From Rhodocollybia butyracea (Eukaryota > Basidiomycota > Agaricomycetes > Agaricales > Omphalotaceae), in NCBI GenBank assembly GCA_015501585.1, contig JADNRY010000080.1:62001-126000 (forward strand): 64,000 nucleotides of DNA, given 5' to 3'. The notes below the pieces were generated by a model, which worked only from the letters and a program-made list of their open reading frames with translations, was not told where the DNA came from and searched no databases. Below are positions 32,936 to 45,186 of this stretch, one piece after another; within the stretch, counting starts at the first letter, position 1; the number at the start of each line of letters is the position of its first letter. Position numbers and translations under genes: made by a program.

Positions 32936-34170
32936 TAGTCCTGAGGCTGGGTTCATAAGCCAGGTTATGTTCTTACCTCGGGGAGTATTTTTTTTCTGTT
33001 ATACCGTCGCTCTGGTTTCTCTTCTATTTCGACTGTTCATTGCAACGATGGGATTTGATGGATCATGGGAGAGTTTCAAGCGCGGTTATTGATTAAATAT
33101 TCTGTTGACTTCTTCCCCACTAGATTATAAATCAACCGACTACCGCTCAGTTCGCTGCTGTGGCTATATCTAGACACCTTTATATGCGTCTAGGGCTCAG
33201 GAATTCGAGGCAGTCCGGAACGAGACAGTTGTTCAAGTCTACTGAATGGAAGCGAATGTGTTGACTCGTAAGTATCGTTGTATTATTTCTAGTTTGTGAA
33301 CAAACGCTCTGCAGCGTATCGCTACAACTGCTACCGAGCCCACCGGCCCCATCACTGGAGATTTATTTAGGTGGACTGTAGCGCTGCTTTGGATAGTTCT
33401 TCTCCAGCCTTTGCTTGGAGGTCCTGGCAAGTTTATCTCCCCCTACGCAACACCTTCCCTCGGTTCCTCTGTAAAGGTTGGACTTGAACATGTGGTTTTC
33501 ATGCAGCTAATAGGCTACGATCCGCTACAATTTCATCGGATCTGGACTCTCATGACACAGGCTTCAAGCGGATGGTAAGGTTTCCATACGGTTTCGTTGG
33601 AAAAGTATCCTCTAGGAGTATCCATCTTTTGCACTGAGATTGATTCGATGGAGTGATGCTGTTTACCGAAAGATCGACGCTATGAGTATGAACGCCGAAG
33701 AACCAGTGAATTTCAATTACTATGGGTTAAACAGCTTAGTTGCAGCTTAGGAGAGGCATAGGGCTATGGATATTTGGCTGGAGACGGAATGTGTTATATA
33801 GCGCATAAGTGACATGGATAGAATTGTTTTCTACCTTTTTCCATTTAGAACATGATAGAAGTATCTGAGGATTCCCTCATCGCTTCACGTTTAAACCTAG
33901 GAAACGCTGCTGATTCTACTGGTGTTGTTCGCAAATAAATGTCTTCTACCACAGCATCGAGCACGCTGTTAATTTAGGCGCGCGTCTTTTTTTGATACAG
34001 CATATCCAATCGTTCCTTGTCGGAGTTTGGTCCGGAATAGGGACGATACACATGTCTGACTCGCAAGGGATGGGAGGCTTCTTGTGGCTAGGCACCCTTG
34101 TGCCGCCCATATATAAACCATATGTAAATTTCCCACTTCTTGTGGTTACTACTTGCTTCAAATTTCATCC
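32936..34170 (+). other. Unassigned stretch with a possible gene relic at 33310-33750
   Basis: Near 33320 a reading TEPTGPITGDLFRWTVALLW and near 33620 a reading EYPSFALRLIRWSDAVYRKI followed by MNAEEPV look coding-like, but they lie in different frames and I do not recognise a family. The rest shows nothing. It may be a decayed gene between the sedolisin relic and the gene at 34171. Confidence 0.25.
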
Positions 34171-35249
34171 ATGGCTTTTTTTGTCAACGCCTCAAATTTT
34201 ACCGTCCACAATGGTCGATTCCAGAATGTATTTATGTATCCGGATGGTACAGTTGTGTGAGTGTCAGGAGCAAAGCAGCTCATCTCTCATATACTCAGTC
34301 GTCAACTCACAGCACAAACGAAGCTGCTCCTCCCATGGGCCACAATTTCGGAAGCGAGTCGACTGAGAACCACCAAGATAACACACATCCTCACGTTCCG
34401 GGATCTTTCGAGGATCCTCCCCCAGCGTATGACGGGTGAGGCGATGATCCGCCACTCAAGCTCGAGGCTTTAGTCTCACGTTTTCAGGGCTGTAGGCTGG
34501 TCATCTGGGCCTGAACGCCAGGAAGATTTGTGAGTCATACCTTTAATTACAGCTCCTCTACATAGCTTATCGAAAAGAAAAACGCATTAGCACACCGTAT
34601 TCTCAAGGACAAGGACACAACAACTCTCCTCGTGATGGCAATGGCAGTGTATCTCCACTTGACCCCAAGAACAGCAGTGGCTTCGCAGCTCCTGCCACAG
34701 CTGGAAGTAGCTCGAATGCCTCATTCCTTCGTGTTCAAGATGATTCGGGACTCCGCGACGGGCCTGTCCGCACTACTAGTACTCAAGCTTCCGAGGCTAC
34801 TACCATAATCCGAAAGCACCCAGATGTGTCGGCGCTTCGCAGCGTTCCTGGCTCGAAGATCAACCCGTAAGTATCACGTTGGGATCCTTTCCAGCTTTTC
34901 CGCTCACTTCGATGAACAATATCCTCAGGTTTGCCCAGTCTCAAGAGCAGAGCGGTGAGCTACTAGAGTCAGAGTCGGATACTGAGATGTTGTGTGATGA
35001 GACTTTCAACACTCAATATCCGCCACTGATTCCAACCCGTAGGGAGCAGCAGGGAGCGTCCCGATATCGAACTTTACCATGAGCAGTGCTATTGCTCAAT
35101 TCAATAGCTCTGGAGGCCGCAGTGAAATATTACGTAGTGGCAGAGATTATGAGCTGATAGATAGCACTGCTGGTCGGGCTCGCCATGTTGTCAGTCCGTC
35201 TGAAGTTTGCATAGAAACAGATTGTCACTTTCCGGGATCATACATCTGA
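34171..35249 (+). CDS. Lineage-specific low-complexity protein, gene model uncertain
   Basis: The start MAFFVNASNFTVHNGRFQNV resembles the opening of many Agaricomycete proteins of unknown function (-FF-NASNF-I-GG-F). Modelled exons 34171-34251, 34299-34435 and 34488-34529 join in phase and give a Ser/His/Pro-rich region ending FEDPPPAYDGAVGWSSGPER. The next coding block, about 34575-34865 (STPYSQGQGHNNSPRDGNG onward), is in frame with a later exon at 34930-35081 through a GTAAGT intron, but no canonical acceptor connects it in phase to exon 3. A final block at about 35055-35249 (SNFTMSSAIAQFNSSGG) is in another frame. Either introns are unusual or one or two indels have occurred. Hydrophilic, no membrane segment seen. 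Function unknown. Confidence 0.45.
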
Positions 35250-35825
35250 GGTTAACAATGTGAAACTTCTTTGGTTAGGATTGAATAAAAAATAATTGAG
35301 CCTGTATTCCTTATCCGAGTCCGCTACCATCTTCTAACATTACCGGATATCTATGTTGGCAACTTTTCTGCTTATCGAATCATTGAACGATATCTAGCTT
35401 TGACCTTCCGAGTTTGGAGGCGGTCATGTGGTTTACAAATTTTTAAAATACTGCGTCAAGTTCCTTTTCATCTTCTGCTGCCATAGAACTCGGTCATTCA
35501 AATGGTACTCTTTCTACGCCTGAATAACACAAGCATAAAGCCTCAAACTCGAACTCAAAAGCTTGATGCGTTCGGAAGGGCCAGAAAGTGTCAGACACCG
35601 CCAGCTGTATCGATCTGCGGGCGTTGTAATGCAGTTGCCAGAAAAGCACTCCTATACTCCAGCATACGACCACGTATTACTGGCCGATGCACGCTCAGAT
35701 GCAAGCTAAATCACATTTGACTTACTTGAATAAATAGGTGCGTATGCTTTCTCATCGAGAAAAACTAACAAAAGTTCTCGCTAACGCCATTAGCTGGAGC
35801 TCTTTATTAGCTCTTAAGATCCAGT
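35250..35825. other. Intergenic
   Basis: Nothing recognised. The 72-codon frame at 35502-35720 has no support. Confidence 0.4.
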
Positions 35826-36070
35826 GTTCACCAAATTGTTTTCAAGCTTCTGTCTCGTAAGGCGAGTGTCCTGGTCAGCCTTCTCCAACTCGTGAGTCCT
35901 CTCTTCCAGCTTCTGGGTCTTATACGCCAATTGATTCGTTTACTCTTTGTATTGATCAGCCCGCTGAAGAGCTCGGTTGAGAGCCTGTTTTGAGCTCTCT
36001 GCATCTACACGTCTAGCTTGTTCCATCTCGGCCAGATCCTTCCTCGCTTCTTCTACATTCTACCGCATCT
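35826..36070 (-). pseudogene. Fragment of the coiled-coil repeat gene
   Basis: The minus strand reads, in order, the blocks EMEQARRVDAESSKQALNRA, LQRADQYKE, KLEERTHELEKADQDTRLTR and QKLE, matching one repeat plus of the gene at 28100-30649. A stop lies after QYKE. It is an isolated duplicated piece next to the dispersed repeat at 36070. Confidence 0.85.
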
Positions 36071-37528
36071 CAAGAGACGGAGCAGCGTAAGAGCTACAGG
36101 TAAGGAGAGGGAAAAGGAACAGGGGCTGGGACCTCATTGCAAAAGAGGAAAGAGGGAATACTCAGTCCGTGGTAGGCGTGGACAGTGTGTGCTAGTCAAA
36201 TGATCAGAAGAAAGCATTTCGAGGATAGCAGAAAATCAACGTACTGTAGCGCGAGAGTTACTTGATACGTGGCGCCGTTTGCTCTCTACACCACCGGTAT
36301 TTGCACAACCTTAATGCCATCGGTGCCCAATAACTCCTTCAACTCTGCACTCCCTACCCCTGCACTGAGTAGAGTTGGTCTAGTCAGGATCCCCGTGTCG
36401 AGCCTCTGCGTCTCGACAATATTCAGGCTACCCACATTCACGAACGTGAACATCTTACGAGTCCAGAGTCAGTACTAGTACTCAGTACTTAGACTCGTGT
36501 GGTACATGAGCTGATCGGTTGTATTCGGGAGAAAGGACCAGTGCCTGGCAGTGTCAACGCATATCCAGCATTTATCCGACGACATGTGCTAAGCTTGGCC
36601 CAATGCATGGTGACATCGAAAGGGCAGGAACGAGGTAAAGGTTTGACGGAAGATGAGAAACCGACGTTCTGTACATCTGTGCCGGCACCGCCCATCGTAG
36701 GATATATTTCAATAGAAAGAATCGCGTGAGCGTAGACAAAGATTAGATTGCTATTATCGGTCCTCCGATTCAGTAAACGGCCAACGTGCAACGAGACCTA
36801 TACCAAGGATAAGTTATGGAAAATGTGCTCAAGTTCAAGCAGACATACCTGATCAGATAAAACGCCTCGCATCTCTGGGCTATATTCCTTCAAGTTAGTG
36901 ATGTTCTGTGCGCCGGCGATGTTTCAGTCAAGTCTATGAGATCTTGAGACTGATACATTATTTAATTTCTTATCTAGTCGCATTGTTAGCAGTGTCGAGA
37001 GGACAAGAAAGCGAAAGGAAAGCGAAAACAAAAAAAGAAAACATGCACGTACCGTTTAGCACCACAAGTACTAGAGAGAACTTGAGTTTTGAGCTTAAGT
37101 TCAAGGCCTTGAGGACTAGTGAGTTTGATTATCAGAGCGAGAAAAAAAGGTCGACTCTGTTCAATGCGTTGGAGAGAGATCACTGATTGAAAATAGCGCC
37201 AGGTAAGCGCTCACGGTTGTAGTGTTGCATGTGTTCATGAATTTGCTCATTAGTTTGTTCGTTTGTGAAGGGTTAGGCGCATTACAGCAAAATCTCTCAC
37301 ATTGCGCAAGTCATTCGTTAATTTGAGCTAAGCTTCTACTAGTCTGCTAACAGCTTCCAATGCTCTTTCTGTGCAACAGATTCAACCAGAAAGAACGATG
37401 GATAGTATGCACATATCATATCATTATATTGACTACGAGAGAAACATAGACTACAATCGAACCAACCACAAAAATGAGGGACTTGGACATCCGAGAGAAC
37501 TGAATATCTCAAGAGGCTCAAACACTAG
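36071..37528. other. Dispersed repeats between relics
   Basis: 36070-36255 repeats 31840-32010; 36700-36920 repeats 12100-12340 (GCGTGAGCGTAGACAAA, then CAAGCGGACATAC and a CGCAT block); 37190-37225 carries the ATAGCGCCAGGTAAGCGCTCAC hairpin-like motif, 22 bp in all at 37193-37214 and also found at 48280 and 61080. No gene is recognised. Confidence 0.45.
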
Positions 37529-39740
37529 CTACCGAACCCCATCCAATCTACCCCTCGTAATCACGTTCTCCTGGGGCTCAATTCCCATGTCTATAGCCTG
37601 ACCAGCACTAAATTTGAGTTGCGCTCGTGCAGAACGAAAGTCGGAGTCATCATATGGGAGAGGAACGCCCAGATAAAATCCCCTTCCTTCTATCCCCTGA
37701 AGATTCTCTTCTATTTTACCATCAGTCAATGGCCCAAGATCCATTGCATCTATCACCCATGTCCGAGTTTCTAGAAATCGAGCAGGGAGATCCGGCCCAA
37801 CCAAGAGATACATCACCTCAACATCCTTTTTGAATTGTTCCTTGGCACGAAGTTTCACCGTATGAGCGGTACTGGTAGTGTTCCTGGTAGTGTAGTGTTC
37901 CGTGCGGTGTTCTTGTGAGTTGTTTTGCCAGAGGCAACCTGGACAAAAACTAGGACGATGTATTTGTCCAGTTCCCAAAAAAAGAAGGAATTGAAGAACT
38001 GGTTGGAATTGTCGGGGACGTAAAAGTGGCGAAGGTCAAGATTTTCGCTACTAGGGAGCAAAGTGTTCTCAACAGTTCCCTCTTCATCCTAGGAAAATCT
38101 TCGTACTTTGTGAATGACGGTGATCTAGCCTGGAAAGGTGAATTTGTGGTTTCGAAAGTAGCCTGGCATTGGAACTCGGAAGTGAAAACTTGGAAGTCCC
38201 AACCAACATTGGTTGCATCTGCAGCAAGTCCTTTTCACCGCCGGCAAGAACTCTATGCACATACGGCTCGTACATGTCAACTGCCAAGATGGTGGATTGC
38301 GCGGCGAAAGAAAAGAGAGAATAGAGTCTTCCTCTCTGGGCGTCATCCATCTCATATGCTTTGATCTTCTCCGCGATATGCTGAGATCTCCAAGTAACCA
38401 GGAAACGAGCATGCTCCCCAATAAAGATAAGGGTATCGGGTCCATCTTTCAACGCAAGCGCGCAGATGCCATGAGACAAACGCTGAGACTCCATCGTCAA
38501 AAACTTTTCCTGTATTGAGGTATGTATTGGCGAATTGTATTGCCGACAACCAAGTCTCTTCGGTATCATCATATAGGGGTTCGAAGGCTTCAGGCGTTTT
38601 GAGATACACATAGATATCTCGTGCAGTCGTTCCGTAAAGGAAGATGGCTTCGGTTATGAGGAGGTTCGTCGCCTTGTCAATCAACTCGTCGTCAGATAGA
38701 TCAGTGAGATGTTTGTTCTCTGGCCTGTCCAAGATGCGGATGTGCTCTTTCGCAAGTAGAGGTCATGGGCCCTTTTCCCGCCCAATGGAGGATACGACTC
38801 GCAAGCTTTGGTTGTTCTTTCTGGTATTTCCAACTGAGAATAAGCCCCTTTAGCATACGATACCATGATGTCGGTAGAAAATGACTTTACCACTGGCGAA
38901 TCAGAACATCAGTCCAAAGTGAAAGCCCAACCACAACTGGGTTCATCATCATTGACCACGCTTTATAGCCCTTTGGTTCATGCAAGGACGAATAAACAAC
39001 ACATTTGTTCACGCATCGACTCAAATCTGATGGTTCTCCTGCAGCCCCATCAAAGTCTATTAGGACCCATACGGGAGGTTTGACAGTGCCATTGGAATCA
39101 GTCATCGGGGAAGAAGGGTTTTAATTGAAGTCTCGCGATCGAGGTCGACAGGTCTGTAGATCTGACCATTATAAAAGAGGATTGGCTGGTCCTTGGTGTA
39201 TAAAAAGACGGGAGCAGAGCACAGGCCAAGGTCGGGATCTGGCTCATCTTTGAGGCTCAGAAGTACAAAAAACAGGTAGATTAACAACATGCTCTTCCCT
39301 GTGAGAGATGAATCAATTTCAGATGTATATAGAGCTATGAGATAGAAACGCACCGATTCCTGGCTGGCCCGTAATGAGCACTGCACGCCCCACCGAATAC
39401 AGCTTTGCGATGCGTCTGAGGTATTCGGGCAAGATTGCAATTTCGCCATCATTGATTTCGTTGAGCATAGAAAGTGTAGGAAGAAGATGGCCCATGTACG
39501 AGGCATTCGGCACAACTCGTAACGTTGCGGGTAAATTTTCAGATGTGAAGAGGCGCGGCAGTCCAGCTATGTGGTTAAGTACTTCGTTCCAAGCATGCAA
39601 TGCTCCGTCCTCTTCTGTCAGTCCTTGCCAGTGGGTTTCTTGTAAGACGACCACCCGTAATCCAGAACGTGAGGCATGGAGAGTAGTTGGCTCGATGAAG
39701 GGAAGGAACAAAAGTGCGCTGCACGTTGTGCTCATCACGT
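37529..39740 (-). pseudogene. P-loop protein of the Crinkler/RHS type, decayed
   Basis: From about 39700 the minus strand encodes LVVLQ-like and AGLPRLFTSENLPATLRVVP segments, then a Walker A motif GQPGIGKS whose codons are joined across an intron at about 39293-39347 (GTGCGT...CACAG). It continues to KPPVWVLIDFDGAAGEPSD, NKHLTDLSDDELIDKATNLL, LYSLFSFAAQSTILAVDMYE and ELDKYIVLVFVQVASGKT, ending near ARAQLKFSAGQAIDMGIEPQ. This order fits a large P-loop family found in Agaricomycete genomes and often called Crinkler or RHS-like. Frames shift at several places without fitting introns (near 39115, 38760, 38480 and 37900), so I call it a pseudogene. Its 5' end abuts an F-box 3' relic at 39790. Confidence 0.6.
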
Positions 39741-39784
39741 GGACAGATTTCAGGTTCAGAGTACACTTCGAGATTGAGGATTTC

Positions 39785-39860
39785 GCCTAGCGTTAGAGTG
39801 GACTGCCTGAAATATAGACTATGTACATAGATGATAGTACGAATCCATCACAAGTTGATA
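39785..39860 (+). pseudogene. F-box gene 3'-end relic
   Basis: AGTGGACTGCCTGAAATA, then ACTATGTACATAGATGAT and ATCCAT-ACA blocks match the last codons and 3' flank of the F-box gene at 10712-10760. Only the tail remains. Confidence 0.6.
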
Positions 39861-42587
39861 ATATTTAAACAGTGGACGGCTTCGACCCAAATTTAATTTC
39901 TGAAAAACCCAAACGGAGTTGTTATTTTCTTCAAACAGCCCTAATCGTAATGGTAAGTGGAGTCTATGTTCCCCGTGCAGTTGCACCTCCACATCAATGA
40001 CCTCGATGTTCTCTCCTTCGCCGTTTCACATGTGTTCTATCTATCTCTCCATCCAGCACTGCACAGAACACTTGAGTCCTACCTTGAGTCTCAACGACAT
40101 TCGCCACTCATGAACGTAGATCATGGATCACACCATCGTGAATAATCAAAAGTAACGTTGACTCCTTTCACCTGAGATTTCAATCGTAAGCTTCTCTGTA
40201 GGCTTGGAAAAAATTGTCCTTCACTTACGCACTGTCCACATCCAACACGCCAATGCTCGTTTTGTACGTTATCTCGCCAGCCAGATACTCGACCGCTATT
40301 GTCTTTGAATTTCTACCTTGTCAAAACTCAAGCATCCCGGGTGCACACCTAAAGCCTACGCATACGATCCTTCCAAAAGACTATATTGTGCAAATACGAT
40401 GCAAGCATTCTAGTGGTGTTACTGCGCTTGTGGAATGAGGTGTGAGAGGGTGAAAGCCGTACGAGGAAGCAAAGGAAGACCCAAAGAGGAGAACCGTTGG
40501 TCACGGGTGTAACTACACATTATGCTCGTGCTGAGAGAGGTAGAGGAAATGGAAAGGGATAGTGGAGGAGAAGCACAAGGCATAGTGCATAGAGGCCAAC
40601 GACGAGGATGAGGAAATGTAGATATCTTGATCGCTCGAACGGGAGGTCACCGGAATAGCAACGGCAGTTGGCCGACCAAACAATCGTTCCCCACATCCCA
40701 ATCTCATACTATTCCGCCTCCAAGCAACCGCAGCATTCCCATACCCAAATACGTGATCCCGATGCGGAGTTATCGGTGTACGCCTGCTGAATCCAGTGAG
40801 AACGGGAGAAGGGTATTGCGAAAAAGAGGCTTTTGAGGAAGCGTAAGTTGTATGGAGAGGCCGGTGACGAGAAAGAACAAGGACGATGTAAACGCTGCCT
40901 GGATGACTCGGGCAAGCAAATTCATTTCCCACTTCGATCCCAAATCTGAATGGACTACTCCACTTGATAATTGTGGTGTCTCCATTCCCATCCCCAACAC
41001 ACCATAATCTCAACGCTACCCAGATACTCCTTCGACTCCCATTGCTCGAATGAAGACCACGATTTTCAACAATTTCCTTCACAAGCGGAGCGCCGGCCCC
41101 TTCATCCTTGTTTAACGATTTTCCAGTTGATGCTGTGTCAATGAGATTGTTGGAGAGCGAGAGTCGACAAGTTCAAGTGGTGCCGGTGATGTTTTCCAAT
41201 TGGCGTTGGAGGATATCAATCGAGTTGTCGATCGGAGAGAAACATCGAGGATCGAAGAATGCAGCAAGGTGAAAGAAAGAGGGAAGAGATGAGGGCAGAA
41301 GCAAGAGAAAGAACGCCAAGCGTGAAATAGCGTATTACTGCGGGGACTTTTTCAGAGCACGGGGCTACCGCCAACGGCCAACCGGCCGTTCTTGTATCCG
41401 CATTCTGTGTTTAAATTTTCTGTCAGGAGCTCAAGCAACCGCGGCTTAGCTGATAGTTAGAACATCGAATCGTCGTCCATAAGATAGATTGGCGAGTCCC
41501 GGTGAGTTGTCTTCAAGTGGAAAGTCGCGAATTTTTGTCAGAAAGCGCAAGAGTTGAATTCGAAGCGGAGAATGTGGCGTTTGGAGGTGAAGACTGTTGC
41601 GGAGAATCAAGCGCTGTGGCAACCGAGTGTGAGGAACTATATATGAAAACAGTCAGTGAGTTTCAACAAATGCGAGATATAAATGTTGGGCTTACCCAGG
41701 TAAACTGAGAAAGAGTCTCGACGCACTGGAACTAGCCTGTCACCATGCTCCTCATAAGTTATAGAGTTCCACTGGCTTGTCATGGATCTATGTCAAAGCT
41801 TTGCCAAAGATTTGGAGTAGAACGCATCTGTAAAATAATGATTCGTCGAGGTAGGCTCTCTGATGCAAGCTCAAGGCGTACCTGCGAGTGGCATCCAAAC
41901 GGGACAAACACAGCCATGTTTGAGGGGAGATGGAGGCAGAGATAAGCTATAGAAAAATTCATGTAAGTCTCAGTGTCTATATTGAGAAAAAAAGAAAGGA
42001 AAGGGTAGATGAAACACGTACATAGTAAAATCCTGCGCTGAATTGAACGGAACGTTCACCATCTTGTTGTATATCTATTAGCCGTTCCACCAGAAATCTT
42101 TGTCTTCAGTGGCGCTTGGGCCTTTGGTAGATATCGTGCATGAAAAGCGTTAGATATGAATGTGCAAAGTTGACGTTCAAGGAAGGGGATCTGCGGGCCG
42201 CAATGAAAAAGAAAATAATTGAAATAGCGCCCATGTAAGCGCCTACATGTCTATGCAGGACGTTTGAGCTAAATAAGTTCTGAGAGCATTCGAAGGGAAC
42301 GAAGCTGACAGTTCAACGTTCAACATTCAAGCTTCAAGAAAGATATATGTAAGTAGCCAATGCTGCTGTCACGCTGCGATATCACTGTGAGTTGTGCTGC
42401 GTGAAGGTGCAAAGGTTTCGACGTTCAAGAACCCGTTTGAAACCCAGCGGTGGAATTTGAGTCAGCCTTGCCTGTTTCTAGCAGATGATCACCTCCCAAA
42501 AAGCAAACACCAGTATTCTGAACGACTGTCAATTCAAAAGTGCAGTTGAACAACATAAGATACTTGGTCGCTACGAGTCTCTCAAGA
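39861..42587. other. Repeat-rich stretch without supported genes
   Basis: 40800-40920 and 41270-41320 match dispersed repeats also present at 49900-50000, 53430-53480 and 61850-62560 (AGAGATGAGGGCAGAAGCA type). 42224-42260 carries a variant of the AGCGCC...AAGCGC motif. Open frames at 40513-41082 (minus) and 41502-41708 lie in these repeats and are not conserved between copies. Confidence 0.4.
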
Positions 42588-43154
42588 TCAAACTCGGATC
42601 CATTGAAGCTCTCCCATGTGCTCTTCATCCGTGAATGCAATCTCCGTCGCAAAGCGTATATACTCCTTGTCTTTCCATATATCAATGTCCTTTGCATGAT
42701 AATTACTCGCAATATAAATGACAGTATACGATCTTCCGTCTACGAACAGATTGGTGTAATAAGGACGCAGGGGGAGCCCACTGTAAAATGAATAACACAG
42801 CGGAAATGAGTTACTGAATGGGAAACTGAATGGGAACCATGCGTGTACATACCTTTCTGATACGTAGACGCCACCAAGCTTTTTATTCCATGGATGTACG
42901 ACACGAGCATGCCAGAAATTGGAAAAGGAGCCTCCATGATAGTCTGGATATGCCTTGTAGAGATTATCGAGTTCTATAGCCCAGCCTAGATAATAATGTG
43001 GCGTTCGATGCAGGCAAGGTGGTGTCATTACACCCCTCTGCGCTGGTGGTTTATTGAGCGGTAGCCGTTTGAGATGAGGACATTTTCTGCGAATTTTTTA
43101 GCGACGTAGGTATGATCTCGAACGGAATACTTGCTTTTTGATCTGAGTGGTCAT
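42588..43154 (-). CDS. 148-aa protein of unknown family, copy 1
   Basis: Three exons on the minus strand: 43154-43135, 43086-42853 and 42780-42588, 148 aa. The first intron has a GC donor (GCAAGT) where paralogues have GTAAGT; using it keeps phase 2 and rejoins the conserved KCPHLKRLPLNKPP. Conserved segments are TPPCLH-TPHY-LGW near residue 30, YPDY-G near 55, V-EPW--- near 72, YTNLF near 95 and TDEE-MGELQWIR at the end. No signal peptide or membrane segment, so probably intracellular. This is the most diverged of four copies. It lies 0.55 kb from copy 2 on the same strand. Function unknown. Confidence 0.85.
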
Positions 43155-43207
43155 TGCTAGTAATAAAGGAAGGGCAGGAAACCTGTTCAAGTTCACTGTC
43201 GATTGGT

Positions 43208-43228
43208 ATTTAAATAACCTATCATGTG
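43208..43228 (-). promoter_or_regulatory. ATTTAAAT box and degenerate G-box upstream of copy 1
   Basis: ATTTAAAT at 43208-43215 and CATGTG at 43223-43228 occupy the same positions relative to the ATG as ATTTAAAT and CACGTG upstream of copy 2. The E-box core has changed from CACGTG to CATGTG. Confidence 0.45.
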
Positions 43229-43267
43229 TTTGCCTTGCCGCATGCAACCCACAAAGCCTTCGCCAAG

Positions 43268-43380
43268 CCCATTTTTCCCAGAGTACTGTTCTTCAACCAG
43301 GCAACTAACTATCCATTACCCACCATTCAACGTTCCACCTAACCAAAGCTCAAACATCCCCGTACACCCAAGACCTATGG
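43268..43380. repeat. Dispersed repeat R1 (upstream of 148-aa copies)
   Basis: Sequence of the type CCATCTTTCCCGGAGTACTA, CTCTTCACC, ACTAGTTACTCAGTACCC, AAAGTTCCACCTCGCCAAAG and CTCAAACATCCC recurs at 5876-6000, 21470-21600, 43268-43380, 44392-44520, 47130-47280 and 49120-49225. Copies near 43.3, 44.4 and 47.1 kb lie just upstream of 148-aa genes; two lie in the F-box upstream block. No frame is conserved. Confidence 0.6.
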
Positions 43381-43701
43381 GATGAGTCAAGTTTGGAAAC
43401 AAGTCTCGGTGAGAAATTGTCGAAGGGAGGAGGACATAGTATATTTTACGAGGGAGAGAGGCGTGTGGGCTACAGGAAATGTCAGAGAATGTCAAGATCG
43501 TGAGTATAGTACTTGCTGGACAAACAAGCGATGGAGAAACTATAACGAAATGGAGAAAATTCACGAGGGGAGAACCTATGGTAAAGCTTTGCTTGTCTCC
43601 GGCAGATAAATTATTTCACACCTCAAAAAACGGTCAGCATGTTAAACGAATGTCAATCAATATTAATCGAAAAGTGCTGTTGTACAACATGAGATAGGTC
43701 T

Positions 43702-44289
43702 CTACCATCTTCCTCGGATCCATTGAAGCTCTCCCATATTCTCTTCATCTGTGAAGGCAACTTCTGTCGCACAGCGTATATACTCCTTGTTTTTCCATGC
43801 GTTGAGGTCCCCTGCATCATAATTACACGTAAGATAGACGATATAATAGTATTTTCCATCTTCGAACAGATTGGTGTAATTAGGACGCAGTGCGAACCCA
43901 CTGTGAAATGAACAACACAGTAAGCATCAGCAATCAGTGGGTCAGAGTTAATTGAAAGGGGCCGATGATGTACATACCTCTCTGTTACGAAGATGCCAGC
44001 ATACTTTCTCCATGGTTCTATGACACGAACTTGCCAGAGATTGGAGAGACTTCCACGATAGTCTGGATATACCTTGTGGAGTTTATCGATATCTATAGTC
44101 CAGCCTAGATAATAGTGCGGTGTTGCATGTAGACAGGGTGGCGTAATTACACCCTTTGGTTCTGGTGGTTTGTTGAGCGGTAGACGTTTGAGATGAGGGC
44201 ATTTTCTATGAAACTGTCAGCTACTAGCCTACGTTACACGTATGCATGATCTCGAACGATTTTACTTACGCTTGGATCTGAGTGGTCAT
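43702..44289 (-). CDS. 148-aa protein of unknown family, copy 2
   Basis: Exons 44289-44270, 44205-43978 and 43900-43702; introns 64 and 77 bp; phases 2 and 2; 148 aa. The start MTTQIQAKCPHLKRLP is split after codon 6, so the first exon is only 20 nt, as in all copies. Open throughout, with the family blocks (PPCLHATPHYYLGWTIDIDK, VIEPWRKYAGIFVTE, LRPNYTNLFEDGK, CNYDAGDLNAWKN and ENMGELQWIRGRW). Differences from copy 3 are mostly single substitutions. Function unknown; the intact frame in all four copies suggests selection. Confidence 0.9.
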
Positions 44290-44335
44290 TGGTAAGAAAG
44301 GAAACGCGAGGAGAGAAAGTTGGCCGCTGATTGAT

Positions 44336-44356
44336 ATTTAAATCAATTACCACGTG
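44336..44356 (-). promoter_or_regulatory. ATTTAAAT box and CACGTG G-box upstream of copy 2
   Basis: ATTTAAAT at 44336-44343 lies about 50 bp and CACGTG at 44351-44356 about 65 bp upstream of the start. The same pair occurs at 47095-47111 for copy 3, and CACGTG alone at 63757-63762 for copy 4. CACGTG is a typical bHLH site. Confidence 0.5.
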
Positions 44357-44520
44357 TTTTGTCCGTGCCGTGGCCCCATTCTCCGACACACAGATGCTCA
44401 TCCTCGACCCCATATCTCCCTGAGTACTACTCTTCACCAGCGTACACTAGTTACTCAGTACCCAAATTTCATTTTCATCCAAAGTTCCACCTCCAACATC
44501 CCCCCAGCTCGAGTTTTATT

Positions 44521-45077
44521 CAACACATATCCCTTTTACCAGTATGCTGTCCTGGTACATAACCATCCAACAGAGCTAGTCAGCAAAGTAACTCAACAGG
44601 TGTACTTGGTGGATCATCACTGATCAGCGCTCAGCTGTGATCATAGTGATGCTACCCATCCAGACCTCCTCAAAGTTTTTCGGCTGTCAGACCACCGAGA
44701 TACATCTCAAGGCACTCCCAGTATCTCAATAAACTGACTTCTGAAACTGTGGGCCATATCAGTGCTTCTGTTGGGATGTCAAGGGCTTCAAGATGGTCTC
44801 CAAATGCGGAGACCAGTCGCCGTTCAGCACTGTTCCAAATCTCCTATTCAGCAGCTGAAATAGGAAGTAAACTTCCCTTGATACCGGATTCCGACGGCAA
44901 TGATCAACCCCCATTCAGAGAAAGCCACACAGGCCAGATATTGGGTAAGTACTTGAGCAGGAACTTCATCTATTAATATTTTTATGGCGAACGACTAGGT
45001 TACCGCAAACAGTCACCCAACCTCGATAATTAGATTGGATCAGAAAGGTTCAGCACGCTCAGCGGTCACTCGCAATG
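44521..45077. other. Intergenic between 148-aa copy 2 and the secreted-protein gene
   Basis: No gene recognised. An open reading at 44725-44976 (GHISASVGMSRASRWSPNAE) has no family resemblance. Confidence 0.4.
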
Positions 45078-45086
45078 TATAAAAAG
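45078..45086 (+). promoter_or_regulatory. TATA element of the secreted 153-aa protein gene
   Basis: TATAAAAAG lies about 100 bp upstream of the ATG at 45187. Confidence 0.5.
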
Positions 45087-45186
45087 ACAAACGAACAACT
45101 TTCCAAACTTCACTCTCTTACTACAAGAGCAAGTGCCTTTTCATCCTTTATCAATTTCAGCCAATCTTCTCACTAACTTGGACAAG

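Noticed and set aside
40513..41082. 189-codon minus open frame
   Set aside because: Falls in a dispersed repeat; other copies do not keep the frame and no domain is seen.
43653..43901. 82-codon minus open frame, and the equivalent 46393-46671
   Set aside because: Out-of-frame shadows of exon 3 of the 148-aa genes.
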